NCBI GenBank assembly: GCA_009903905.1
Contig: WYEI01000302.1
Span: 1-41,925, forward strand
Source of the DNA: Pyrobaculum sp.
GTDB lineage: Archaea; Thermoproteota; Thermoprotei; Thermoproteales; Thermoproteaceae
Reading direction: 5' to 3'
Length of the DNA: 41,925 nt
Shown here: positions 31,335-39,633 of the stretch, piece after piece
Layout of the letters: every line of letters begins with the position of its first letter
How positions within the stretch are numbered: position 1 is the first letter of the stretch
Made by a program: the position numbers and the translations under genes
The notes under the pieces: generated by a model
Told to the model about the DNA's origin: nothing
The model's database searches: none
Seen by the model: only the letters and a program-made list of their open reading frames with translations

Positions 31335-31637
31335 CGGCTCCGCCTAGCTGGTCCGTCTCTTGACGCCGCATCAACCGCGTCCTCCGCCGTGGAGCTACGT
31401 GGCGTCTCAGTCAAATATCGTCAAAAAGATCGAAAAATTCTTCTCTTCTTCTTTTACACGAGGGGGTAGGCGGGGAACTAAACGCAAATTGGAAATCCAC
31501 CTCAACAGCCCTCCTCACGCCGTCTTTTCTGGGTTGCGTCCTGCGGTGCTTGTCTTCAGCACTTCGCAAGCAGGAGCTTGCATTTGCCGCTGTGGCTGGC
31601 GTGTTCTACATATATATAGCCGCGGCACGGCTTCTCT
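31335..31637. other. gene-free gap with possible structured RNA and promoter
   Basis: No convincing ORF. The second half holds two adjacent short hairpins: GTGCT...AGCAC near 31546-31563 and GCAAGC-AGGA-GCTTGC at 31566-31581. A TATA box ACATATATATAG (31608-31619) about 25 bp before ATG 31638 drives the next gene. The first half has a T/C-rich stretch (about 31439-31454) that could terminate the DUF371 transcript. Confidence 0.4.
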
Positions 31638-32327
31638 ATGCATAGCTGGACTGAATTGCGTAGTCTTTTTGCCAGGAAGTTCTTCCACGTGATTTTCGTC
31701 GCGCTTTTAGCGGCGCCTCTCTTCGTGGAGGTTCCCGCGGAGCTCTACATAGCCGTCCTCACCCTCGTCGGGGGGTTTGTCTACTCTATACAGGTCAGAC
31801 AGCCCTTGGTCTGGGAGGAGTTTAGGCAGAACTTCTTCAGATCTCTGGAGGAGGCGTTCACAAGGCTGGAGCAGTTGCTCCCCCTGGATAAGCCTCTTCT
31901 CAGGTCGCAGTACCAAGCCGCGGTTAGGCAACTGGAGGAGCTGATGCTGGCGGCCGAGAGAGACTACGAAAAGCGACACGGCTACCTGGGGATACTCATG
32001 GGCGCCGTGGGGTTCCTCGTGGCCGTGGCCATATTCGGCAAGGCCCACCTCTTGGCCTCCGTGGTCAGCATGGTGGTTTACGACGCCGTAAGCGCCGTGG
32101 TGGGGACCCAGCTCCAGGGCTGGAGGATAGCTGGGAAGCTCACCCTATGGGGCACCGGGGCCGGGGCACTCTCTAACGTGTTGGCACTTGTGGCGGTTGG
32201 CTACTCCGCGTCCTCCGCGCTTTTGATCACGGCCTTTGTGGTGCTGGCCGATGCCTTAAGCCCCGAGGACAACTTGACGATACCGCCAGCCGCCGCGGCC
32301 GCGTCCTACCTCTCCGGCCTCCTGTAA
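31638..32327 (+). CDS. dolichol kinase/Dgk1-like CTP-dependent polyprenol kinase
   Basis: A 229-residue membrane protein. It begins with RKFFHVIFVALLAAPLF (about 13-29), the RKxxH signature of the dolichol-kinase/phytol-kinase/Dgk1 family, and later has YDAVSAVVGTQLQGWRIAGK followed by TLWGTGAGALSN (about 149-181), matching the family's G-D-x-x-A...G-K...G pattern. About six hydrophobic segments surround a charged central loop (about 65-115). The family phosphorylates long isoprenoid alcohols using CTP. With the geranylgeranyl-reductase-like gene nearby, an isoprenoid salvage or lipid role is plausible. Its last 22 bp overlap the convergent PIN gene. Confidence 0.65.
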   Translation: MHSWTELRSLFARKFFHVIFVALLAAPLFVEVPAELYIAVLTLVGGFVYSIQVRQPLVWEEFRQNFFRSLEEAFTRLEQLLPLDKPLLRSQYQAAVRQLEELMLAAERDYEKRHGYLGILMGAVGFLVAVAIFGKAHLLASVVSMVVYDAVSAVVGTQLQGWRIAGKLTLWGTGAGALSNVLALVAVGYSASSALLITAFVVLADALSPEDNLTIPPAAAAASYLSGLL

Positions 32328-32650
32328 AAGACGCCCTCTACCCGTATCCCCAGCCTCCTCGCGGCGGCGGCCAGCCTACCGTCGTCAGTCACGAGGATGC
32401 ATCCCCTTTCGGCAGCTAAGACGAGAAGCGAGACGTCGGCGGCTGAGAGGTCCACAAACCTCCTCCTAAGCTCCTCCACCTTTTTATCGTCGACTTCCTC
32501 CACCTCTACCCGGAGGATCTCCAAAGCGGCTTGCGCCATGGGGTCTCTCAATTCCTCCGCCACTTGTTTCGTGGTGTAGAGAGACCCGGCGAAGACTCTC
32601 ATGTCGCGTGCGTGGAAAAAGGCAGATGCGTCAAGGACGAAACACGTCAT
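32306..32650 (-). CDS. Nob1-like PIN-domain ribonuclease
   Basis: A 114-residue PIN domain. Acidic metal ligands are visible in VLDASAFF (Asp about 7), in the TTKQVAEELRD segment (Glu about 33) and in SAADVSLL plus LVTDDGRL (Asp about 71 and 90). The TTKQVAEEL...LSAADVSLLVLAAERG...LVTDD order is that of the rRNA-processing nuclease Nob1. The zinc ribbon normally following the PIN domain in Nob1 is missing. It may be a paralogue, or the ribbon may be encoded elsewhere. Its ATG overlaps the NAD kinase stop by 4 bp, so it is the second gene of that operon. Confidence 0.7.
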   Translation of the reverse strand: MTCFVLDASAFFHARDMRVFAGSLYTTKQVAEELRDPMAQAALEILRVEVEEVDDKKVEELRRRFVDLSAADVSLLVLAAERGCILVTDDGRLAAAARRLGIRVEGVFYRRPER

Positions 32651-33372
32651 AGACTCCTCAGCCGCTCCATCACCCTACTGAGAAACTGAAACTCGTCAAA
32701 CACGGCCAACTTAAGCCTCTTCTCTCCTTTCCTCACCAAAAAGCTTCTGCCCTGACGCGTCTCTCTCCCGTCGCATACCAACAAGGCATCCTCTCCTGTT
32801 TCTACAACCACTTGACTTGACATGAGGACAAGGGGCCTTAGAAAAAGCGTGTAGGGCGCTATGAAGGAGACGACCACCGCGTCGGCTCTGTAGTCCACCA
32901 CAGGGCCGAAGGTAGACACGACGTAGCCAGAGCTACCGTGTGGCGTGGAGATAATCACGCCGTCGGCTCTGCCGACCACCTCTCCCTCGTCTGTCTTAAC
33001 CCTAAAACTTAGAAGTCTCCCAGGCTCCCGTCTATATATCGAGACTTCGTTAAGCGCCCTGCAGTTATCATGGACAAGAGTAGAGAGCTCCAAAACTCGA
33101 TACGCACCCCTCCGTACCCTTTCCACGGCTTCCTCCACGGAGATCGTAAATTCTGCGCTTCTGTAGAAATTCACCTTCCCCATCCCGAGATGAACCACTA
33201 CGAAGTCCAACACGCAAGGAAACCGCCTCAACGCCTCCAGCAGAGTCCCGTCGCCCCCCAGAATAAACACGTGGCTGAGCTCGCCTCCGCAAGTCAAGTC
33301 AACGGCGCCGTATCTGCTCTTAAACTCCTCAGCCAGAGGCCGCAGGTCTGGCCTGTAATAAACGGCAAACAC
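32647..33372 (-). CDS. nadK: NAD kinase
   Basis: A 241-residue ATP-NAD kinase. It has the GGDGTLLEAL motif (about 39-48), the LNEVSIYR segment carrying the NE pair (about 112-119), and the Gly-rich DGVIISTPHGSSGY (about 137-150). The enzyme makes NADP from NAD with ATP or polyphosphate. Length is short but normal for archaeal enzymes. GTG 33372 lies about 25 bp downstream of a TATATATTAA element on the minus strand. It overlaps the downstream PIN gene by 4 bp. Confidence 0.85.
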   Translation of the reverse strand: MFAVYYRPDLRPLAEEFKSRYGAVDLTCGGELSHVFILGGDGTLLEALRRFPCVLDFVVVHLGMGKVNFYRSAEFTISVEEAVERVRRGAYRVLELSTLVHDNCRALNEVSIYRREPGRLLSFRVKTDEGEVVGRADGVIISTPHGSSGYVVSTFGPVVDYRADAVVVSFIAPYTLFLRPLVLMSSQVVVETGEDALLVCDGRETRQGRSFLVRKGEKRLKLAVFDEFQFLSRVMERLRSL

Positions 33373-33436
33373 CGGTGCAAGGTCCCTACACGTTAATATA
33401 TATTCACAGAAGGGGAAAAAGGAAGGGTTTATACGC

Positions 33437-35281
33437 CTACAGGAGGTACTGGAACTCCTCTAGCCCCAGCCTCTTAAGCGTCTCGTAGGTGGGCTTCCCA
33501 TCGACCCAGCCCCTCATCGCGTAGAACTCCTTTATGCCCTCGTCGAACATCTTCGCCGCGCTGTGACCCTTGGCGGGACCCGTCGGGATCTCCTTCCTCA
33601 TCCTAGGCGGAAGCTCGTCCTTTACCCACCTGCCCTCTTTCACGTGGAACAGTCTCTCGACGTTGAAGATGCGCTCGCCTATGGTCAGCATCTCCTGCGG
33701 CGTGGCGTCCCACCCGAAGGCGGCGTTGAACAGATGAGCAAGGTCGTTCTCGAACAAGCCCTCCTTGTCCAGCGTGTCGAACTTACAGAAAGTTACCGCA
33801 TCTGCCAACGCCATGAGGTGCTGGGCGTAGACCACAAGCTTCACCTGCTTCTTGATGCACTCCGGAGTCTCGCACAACGGGTCCACCTTCTCCGGGACGC
33901 CTAAGACCTCCCACGTGGGGCTGTAAGCCTCTAGGTGGTCCCCGCCGCGGTTGGCGGTGATGTAAGATATGGCGAAGCCCTTAAGCGCCCTTGGGTCGTA
34001 CGCCGGGAAGCTCTGACCCCTCGACCCGACGAAGGCCTCAGGGTCGCCGTATTTCATGGCGAGGCGGTAGTCGCCTTCGGCCAGCTCGTCGCCTACGCCG
34101 TCTCTGTAGGCCGTCTTAATCACGAGGTCGATAAACGAGGCGGGGTCGCCCCAGTCGATAGGTAGCTTCAGCTTCCCCTTCTTGGCGAGCTCCGTGGCGA
34201 CAGCCAGGGTGTTGCCCAGCGAAATCGCGTCGAAGCCGAGCTCGTTGGCAAGCTTCTCCAGCTTCAACACGGCGTCTGTATTGCTGTTGCCGAGGTTGGC
34301 GCCCAGCGCCCATGTGCTTTCGTACTCGTACTTCGCCTTGCCGAAGAACTTATACGGGCCAGACTTGACCTCCACATGTTGTGTACATGCAATAGGACAT
34401 TGAGCGCATGCGTGGGTCTCCACGACGTAATGTTGCTTTATGTGCTCGCCGGAGATCTTCTCGGCCTCTTCGAAGTATCCGGTTTCGAAGTTGCGAGTGG
34501 GCAATCCGCCGATGGAGTTTATGATGTTCGTAAGCACGTTGGTCCCATACATGTGAAGCGCCTTCGCCGTGGGCCCGCTCGCCAGCCTCTGCGCCAGCTT
34601 GCCCGTCTCCTCTATCCATCTCCTCCTGTCAACCACCAGCGAGTAGAGGTCGCGGGTGCCCCACACCACCACGCCCTTGAGCCTCTTCGAGCCCATTACA
34701 GCTCCGACGCCGCCCCTCCCGGCGAAGCGCTCATAGTCGCTGAATCTTATGCCGGCTATGCGTGACAAGTTCTCGCCGGCGGGGCCTATCGTAGCGACGC
34801 CGGCCTTCTTCTCGTCTGGCTCAACCCCCGCGTCCTCCAGCAAGGCCTTCGTGGCGGCGCCGGTCCACTTGCCCCAGATGTGCTTAGCTGGCCTTATGCT
34901 CACCTCGCCCTCCTTGATCAAGATATATACCGGCTCCTCCGCTCTGCCCTCCACGATTATGCCCTCGTACCCGGCGCGGCGGAGCATGTAGGCGAAGTTG
35001 CCGCCAGCGTTGGAGTGAGTCAGCGACCCAGTCAAGGGGGACTTGGTCACCACGGTAATCCTGCTGGTGGCCAGCGTGGCGAGGCCGCTGAGGGGTCCGG
35101 CGAATATGTAAAGTTTATTACTGGGCGAGTAGGGGTCTACGCCCCGCGGTATCTCTTTAAGCGCTAGGTAGGAGGCAAGTCCTCTGCCGCCGAGGAACTT
35201 ACGGACGAGATCCTCCTTATACACCTCTTCAGTTATCTTCTCTGTGGACAAGTCAACCCTTACCACTTTGAACACCGTCAT
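33437..35281 (-). CDS. aor: aldehyde:ferredoxin oxidoreductase, tungsten family
   Basis: A 614-residue AOR-family enzyme. The N-terminal domain carries LGGRGLASYLALKE and the GPLSGLATLATSR cofactor-binding region. The iron-sulfur ligands appear as CxxCxxxC in HACAQCPIACTQHV (Cys about 292, 295, 299) and Cys about 498 in TFCKFDTLD, matching the positions in Pyrococcus AOR. The family oxidises aldehydes to acids with ferredoxin as acceptor, using a tungstopterin cofactor. I cannot separate AOR from paralogues such as FOR or GAPOR on sequence alone. A TATA box (GATATTTTTAAAG, 35299-35311) is about 24 bp upstream. It has a single-gene layout. Confidence 0.82.
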   Translation of the reverse strand: MTVFKVVRVDLSTEKITEEVYKEDLVRKFLGGRGLASYLALKEIPRGVDPYSPSNKLYIFAGPLSGLATLATSRITVVTKSPLTGSLTHSNAGGNFAYMLRRAGYEGIIVEGRAEEPVYILIKEGEVSIRPAKHIWGKWTGAATKALLEDAGVEPDEKKAGVATIGPAGENLSRIAGIRFSDYERFAGRGGVGAVMGSKRLKGVVVWGTRDLYSLVVDRRRWIEETGKLAQRLASGPTAKALHMYGTNVLTNIINSIGGLPTRNFETGYFEEAEKISGEHIKQHYVVETHACAQCPIACTQHVEVKSGPYKFFGKAKYEYESTWALGANLGNSNTDAVLKLEKLANELGFDAISLGNTLAVATELAKKGKLKLPIDWGDPASFIDLVIKTAYRDGVGDELAEGDYRLAMKYGDPEAFVGSRGQSFPAYDPRALKGFAISYITANRGGDHLEAYSPTWEVLGVPEKVDPLCETPECIKKQVKLVVYAQHLMALADAVTFCKFDTLDKEGLFENDLAHLFNAAFGWDATPQEMLTIGERIFNVERLFHVKEGRWVKDELPPRMRKEIPTGPAKGHSAAKMFDEGIKEFYAMRGWVDGKPTYETLKRLGLEEFQYLL

Positions 35282-35366
35282 AAACTAACCCCAAAATGAT
35301 ATTTTTAAAGATTATCACCCTTTATATTTGTAAAGTGAATTAATAGTTTTTAATTAAGGTTTCAAT

Positions 35367-35380
35367 TTGAGTATACTCAA
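35367..35380. promoter_or_regulatory. perfect 14-bp palindrome between AOR and the radical-SAM gene
   Basis: TTGAGTATACTCAA is its own reverse complement. It lies between the two divergent promoters, just upstream of the TATA GGTTAAAAG (35399-35407) of the 35428 gene. The position is suited to a dimeric regulator acting on one or both genes. Confidence 0.55.
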
Positions 35381-35427
35381 GGCGGTCCGCGCGGGAAAGG
35401 TTAAAAGAGCCGGTCGGTGAAGCGGCG

Positions 35428-36468
35428 GTGGGCGGGCGGCCCATCTACACCGTAGGCCCAGGTGTGCCGCAGGTGGGCACCTTGGCCTTCGGAGTAGTCG
35501 ACAGGGGAACCAACGTGTTGGAGGTCAGGCCCACCAGCGTCTGTGCGCTTTCATGTGTTTTCTGCTCCGTCAACGCGGGTCCACAGTCTAGGGCCAGGTG
35601 GGCGGAGTACGTGGTTGAGGTGGAGGCCTTGCTGTCCGCTTTGGAGGAGGTGGTGAGGTTCAAGAAGACCGACGACGTGGAGGTGCACATAGACGGCATG
35701 GGGGACCCCGGCGCCTACCCCCAACTGGTGGAGCTGGTGGAGGGCGCCAAGGCCATAAGGGGCGTCGCCGTGGTCTCCATGCAGACCCGCCTCTACATGC
35801 TTGACGAGGGGAGGATAAGGCGCCTCGCGGAGGCGGGGCTGGACAGGTTCAACGTTAGCATAGACGCCCTGGACCCCGCGCTGGCCAGTAAGCTGGCGGG
35901 GGCCGGGTGGTACGACGTGGAGAGGGTGCTCCAGCTGGTCAAGACGGCGCTGGAGGCGGGGATAAACGTTGTGATAAGCCCAGTCTGGGTCCCCGGCCTA
36001 AACGACGAGGAGATGCCCAAGATAGCGAAGTGGGCCGTGGAGAACGGCGTCGGGAAGGGGGTTTACACGCCGGTGCTTATCCAGAAGTACATCCCACACA
36101 AGAGGGGCCGCCGCGTCGACGTGCGGCCAATGGCCTGGGGCGAGTTCTGGAGCCGTCTGAAGAAGATGGAGAAGGAGCTCGGAGTCCCCCTCATACCGAG
36201 GCCGGGCGAATACAACATCCACAAGGCGCCGGAGCTTCCGAGGCCCCACAGGGTGGGGGAGGACCTGGAGGTCGAGATCGTGGCGCGGGGCATCTTCCGA
36301 GGTGAAATGCTTGGGATTCCCGTGTCGAGGAGGGGCACGGCGATTTGGGACAGGACAATCACTGTGGTCTACGGCAGGGAGACGTCTGACAGCCTTATAG
36401 GACGCCGCGTACGCGTAAAAATCCTGGAAAACATCCACAACATATACCTAGCCCAGCCACTACGTTAA
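35428..36468 (+). CDS. radical-SAM protein (COG2100-like)
   Basis: A 346-residue radical-SAM enzyme. The cluster motif is CALSCVFC (Cys 39, 43 and 46, CxxxCxxC), followed by the VEVHIDGMGDPGAYP SAM-binding strand (about 84-98) and a TIM-barrel core (to about 270). A C-terminal beta domain of about 75 residues (DLEVEIVARGIFRGEMLG ... VRVKILENIHNIYLA) resembles a TRAM/OB module, pointing to an RNA substrate. It matches my memory of the archaeal COG2100 group; the reaction is unknown. Leaderless from GTG 35428. It is divergent from AOR across a 14-bp palindrome. Confidence 0.7.
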   Translation: MGGRPIYTVGPGVPQVGTLAFGVVDRGTNVLEVRPTSVCALSCVFCSVNAGPQSRARWAEYVVEVEALLSALEEVVRFKKTDDVEVHIDGMGDPGAYPQLVELVEGAKAIRGVAVVSMQTRLYMLDEGRIRRLAEAGLDRFNVSIDALDPALASKLAGAGWYDVERVLQLVKTALEAGINVVISPVWVPGLNDEEMPKIAKWAVENGVGKGVYTPVLIQKYIPHKRGRRVDVRPMAWGEFWSRLKKMEKELGVPLIPRPGEYNIHKAPELPRPHRVGEDLEVEIVARGIFRGEMLGIPVSRRGTAIWDRTITVVYGRETSDSLIGRRVRVKILENIHNIYLAQPLR

Positions 36469-36812
36469 ACACGACCACACAGGCGCCCCTCCCCCAGCTC
36501 CCACCTGGCGACCCTCCACGCCGCTGGCCGCGCCAACGCCAGCAACGAAACCACCTCTAACACAAGCGCCTCCCAAGCCCTCACCCCCCACCTGGGGCTA
36601 TCTCTACAACGCCTAGCCACGTACGATGAAGCCGCCGATGCCCTCCCCAACACAGCTGCCACACGCCTAACCTCCGCAGGCCTAGGGACAACTCTCCTAA
36701 ATCCTCACCACGACGCCCAAGAAATCCGACAAATTGCCAAGACGTGTCGTGCGGACGCCAGCTGGTCTTCAGATAAAGCGCCGAAATCCCGACGCCGTTT
36801 CTCGGCGTGGGG
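36469..36812. other. gap with a long unstarted frame and a weak minus-strand ORF
   Basis: The plus frame continues open for 121 codons after the radical-SAM stop (36469-36834) but contains no ATG, GTG or TTG. On the minus strand a 65-residue frame (36465-36662) has Ala/Leu/Arg-rich helical content, and the strand is purine-rich like real genes here. The best reading is the decayed remnant of a minus-strand gene; no family is recognised. A hairpin ACGCCG-TTTCT-CGGCGT lies at 36792-36808. Confidence 0.35.
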
Positions 36813-36846
36813 ATATCTATATAAATGTGGGTGAATCTATAGATAT
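36813..36846. promoter_or_regulatory. inverted repeat overlapping the ilvD TATA and start
   Basis: ATATCTATA (36813-36821) and TATAGATAT (36838-36846) are perfect 9-bp complements 16 bp apart. The left arm overlaps the TATA box (CTATATAAAT) and the right arm overlaps ATG 36845. A repressor bound here would block initiation. Confidence 0.5.
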
Positions 36847-38527
36847 GGTGAGGGTTAGGTCTCCTGTGTGGTATGATGGTGTGGATAACGCGCCGCATAG
36901 GTCTTATCTCCGTGCTGTTGGCTTTAACGAGTGGGACTTCTCCAAGCCTCTTGTCGCGGTGGTGGCGGCTTGGTCGGAGCTGGGGCCGTGTAACTACCAC
37001 ACCCTGGAGCTGGCTAAAAACGTCAAGGAGGGGGTTAAGGAGGCGGGCGGGGTGGCGTTGGCGGCGCCTACCATTGTGGTGAACGACGGGATTAACATGG
37101 GCACCCCCGGCATGCGGTACTCCCTCATCAGCAGGGATCTAATAGCCGACACGATAGAGGCGCAGGTTAACTCCCACGGCGTAGACGCTTGGGTGGGGAT
37201 AGGCGGATGCGACAAGACTCAGCCGGGCATAATCATGGCCATGGTTAGGCTGGACTTGCCCTCGGTCTACCTCTACGGCGGCACGGCCGAGGCGGGCAGG
37301 CTCGGCGACAGGGAGCTAACCATCGAGGACACCTTCGAGGCCGTGGGGGCCCACCTCGCCGGCAAGATCACTCTGGAGGAGCTTAGGCGGATTGAGGAGT
37401 TGTCTTTCCCCACCTACGGCACTTGCCAAGGTCTCTTCACGGCGAACACCATGTCCATCCTCGCCGAGGCTCTCGGCGTGTCTCTCCTAGGCTCCGCCAC
37501 GCCACCGGCCACGTCCGCCAGGAGGAGGGCCTACGCAACGGCGTCGGGCCGCGCCGTGTTGAAAGCCGCCGAGCTGGGGATAACACCGAGGAGGGTGGTC
37601 ACCTACGATGCGTTGTACAACGCGGCGGTGACGCTCTTCGCCACGGCAGGTTCCACAAACGGAATACTGCACCTCCTCGCCATCGCCTACGAGGCCGGGG
37701 TCAAGTTCACCCTAGACGACTTCGACGAGATAAGCAGGAAGGTGCCCGTAATCGCGGCCCTGCGGCCGGCGGGGCCCTACGCCATGCAAGACCTAGACAG
37801 AATAGGCGGCGCGCCGAGGATACTAAAGAAGCTGTATAAAGCAAACCTTCTCAGGCCGGAAGCCTTGACGGTGGAGGGCGAGCCCATAGGTAAACTGTTG
37901 GAGAGGTGGCAACCGCCTGCCGTCCCCGAGACCGGCATATTGTATGATGTGGAGAAGCCCTACAAGCCCTACTCCGGGATTAGGATACTCAGGGGCAACC
38001 TGGCGCCCAGCGGCGCCGTCATGAAGATCGGCGCGGCCAACGTCCTCAAGTTCGAGGGGAGGGCCCGCGTCTACGACGGGGAGGCCGAGGCCTTCAAGGC
38101 GGTGGCCGCCGGCGAGATCAAACAAGGCGACGTGGTGGTGATCCGCTACGAAGGGCCCAGAGGCGCTCCCGGCATGCCAGAGATGCTGAAGGTCACCGCC
38201 GCGATAGTTGGCGCAGGCCTCGGCGAGTCGGTGGCGTTGATCACAGACGGCCGCTTCTCCGGCGCCACCCGCGGCATAATGGTGGGACACGTGGCGCCGG
38301 AGGCCGCAGTGGGCGGGCCCATCGCGCTTGTGGAAAACGGTGATAGAATCATAATCGACGGCGGGGCCGGCCTTTTGAAGCTGGACGTGCCCGACGAGGA
38401 GCTGGAGAGGAGGCGGAAGAACTGGACGCCCCCGCCGCCTAAATACAGCGGCGGTCTCTTGGCGAAATACGCGGCGCTGGTGCAGCAGGCGGATAAGGGC
38501 GCTGTGACTAACCCAAGACCCCTTTGA
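36845..38527 (+). CDS. ilvD: dihydroxy-acid dehydratase
   Basis: A 560-residue IlvD/Edd-family dehydratase. The iron-sulfur Cys ligands are at GPCNYH (Cys 49), GGCDKTQPG (Cys 122) and [14 protein letters not shown] (Cys 194), at the spacing of IlvD. The C-terminal part has [17 protein letters not shown] and [12 protein letters not shown] motifs. It makes 2-oxo acids in branched-chain amino acid synthesis; sugar-acid dehydratase activity cannot be excluded. ATG 36845 is chosen over an upstream in-frame start at 36734 because the TATA box (36817-36826) lies between them. It overlaps the convergent DUF488 gene by 20 bp. Confidence 0.85.
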   Translation: MVRVRSPVWYDGVDNAPHRSYLRAVGFNEWDFSKPLVAVVAAWSELGPCNYHTLELAKNVKEGVKEAGGVALAAPTIVVNDGINMGTPGMRYSLISRDLIADTIEAQVNSHGVDAWVGIGGCDKTQPGIIMAMVRLDLPSVYLYGGTAEAGRLGDRELTIEDTFEAVGAHLAGKITLEELRRIEELSFPTYGTCQGLFTANTMSILAEALGVSLLGSATPPATSARRRAYATASGRAVLKAAELGITPRRVVTYDALYNAAVTLFATAGSTNGILHLLAIAYEAGVKFTLDDFDEISRKVPVIAALRPAGPYAMQDLDRIGGAPRILKKLYKANLLRPEALTVEGEPIGKLLERWQPPAVPETGILYDVEKPYKPYSGIRILRGNLAPSGAVMKIGAANVLKFEGRARVYDGEAEAFKAVAAGEIKQGDVVVIRYEGPRGAPGMPEMLKVTAAIVGAGLGESVALITDGRFSGATRGIMVGHVAPEAAVGGPIALVENGDRIIIDGGAGLLKLDVPDEELERRRKNWTPPPPKYSGGLLAKYAALVQQADKGAVTNPRPL

Positions 38528-39542
38528 CGATTTCCGCCAGCCTAGCCACCAGCAGTTCGTGTTTTCTCAGTTCCTCTATTGGCGGCGGGGAGAGGCAGTT
38601 CTTGAGGGCGCTTGGCACCTCCAGCCCGCGTGCGCCGAGACACGCCACGGCCCTCCGCCACGTGTAGGCGTTTCTCGCGCCGCATAGGGCCACAGCCGCT
38701 GTGAACACCAGCTGTTTCGCCGCCTTACATACGACGACGGGATCCTCAGCCTCCCTAAACCTCCTCAGCCTCGTCTCCGTCTCCGCGGCCTCGTTCCTAA
38801 ACGCGGAGTGGAAATCCACCTCTAGGGGCCTCCCGCAGAGGAGTACTCCCCAGTGGATGACGAAGTAGTGGAAAAGGTCCTCGGCTGGCTTCGGGAGCGC
38901 CTGGGCGTCGTAGACCTCCGGCAGGTCCTCCGCGGCGCCGTACGCCACCACATCAACGTCGTGGGTAGTGCCGTCTAGCGCCCCGCCGAATAGGTATATG
39001 GACGCGTCGCCGCAGAGGTGGCTGAAGTCGGCGTATACACGCTTGACCAAGTCGATGGGAGGCGGGTCATATACGTCGAAGCAAGCCGTGGGGATGTGCC
39101 GCTCCTCGCCCCGCCTCCTGATGTGTATCACCTCGAAGCCCCGTTTCACAAAGAAGTCGGCTAAGAACTGCCGGTGGCAGTGCCTCCAGTCCTCTTCCCT
39201 GCACATCAACGCCACAGTCCTCCGCCCGGCCAGTTGCTCCAGCTCCTCCAGCTGGAGAAGTGCCGGGGCGTAGTGGTAGAGCCGCCACACATACGCGTCG
39301 AAGGTCTTCGACGCGGCACAGCCGGCGCCGGGCCCCCTCACGCCCAAGGCGCCGAGCTCGCCGTACCACACATACCCCACGCCGACCCTCTGCAGAGCCT
39401 CCCTCAAGTTCTCGCCGGAGTAGAAGCCCGTCTTGGACCTGGGGAAACGCCTCACGTCGGCCAGAACCTCGACGCCGCGGCTTCTCAATGTGCGTAGGAA
39501 CTCCTCGGGGGAGAAGCCGCCGTAGCCAACGGTGTAAAGCAT
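38508..39542 (-). CDS. DUF488 domain fused to a nucleotidyltransferase-like domain
   Basis: A 344-residue fusion. Residues 1-150 are DUF488: [14 protein letters not shown] at the start, DVRRFPRS, and the conserved [17 protein letters not shown] (about 114-130). Residues about 178-245 look like a MNT-type nucleotidyltransferase: [22 protein letters not shown] with an Asp pair at about 195 and 197, then a third acidic position in LEVDFHSAF. The last 80 residues are helical ([18 protein letters not shown]), HEPN-like. MNT and HEPN proteins commonly form toxin-antitoxin pairs. ATG 39542 is preferred to ATG 39557 because the minus-strand TATA (TTAATAAA, 39562-39569) is 20-27 bp upstream. Confidence 0.6.
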   Translation of the reverse strand: MLYTVGYGGFSPEEFLRTLRSRGVEVLADVRRFPRSKTGFYSGENLREALQRVGVGYVWYGELGALGVRGPGAGCAASKTFDAYVWRLYHYAPALLQLEELEQLAGRRTVALMCREEDWRHCHRQFLADFFVKRGFEVIHIRRRGEERHIPTACFDVYDPPPIDLVKRVYADFSHLCGDASIYLFGGALDGTTHDVDVVAYGAAEDLPEVYDAQALPKPAEDLFHYFVIHWGVLLCGRPLEVDFHSAFRNEAAETETRLRRFREAEDPVVVCKAAKQLVFTAAVALCGARNAYTWRRAVACLGARGLEVPSALKNCLSPPPIEELRKHELLVARLAEIVKGVLG

Positions 39543-39557
39543 GTACCTAAAGTACAT
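39541..39557. promoter_or_regulatory. operator-like inverted repeat ATGTAC-N5-GTACAT, copy 1
   Basis: ATGTAC (39541-39546), CTAAA, GTACAT (39552-39557). It covers the start codon and probable transcription start of the DUF488 fusion gene, and lies about 50 bp before the TATA box of the divergent 39634 gene. Confidence 0.6.
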
Positions 39558-39633
39558 TCAGTTTATTAACTCGGGAGCCGTTGCTCTTGATGGGCAAGCC
39601 GCAAAGATATATGTATGAGCTAGAGGGGGACGT

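Noticed and set aside
31400..31440. C/D-box small RNA on the minus strand
   Set aside because: A D-like CTGA and a weak C-like box are present, but C' and D' boxes and spacing could not be matched.
36734..36844. Upstream in-frame start of ilvD
   Set aside because: The TATA box lies between it and ATG 36845, and family members begin near the latter.
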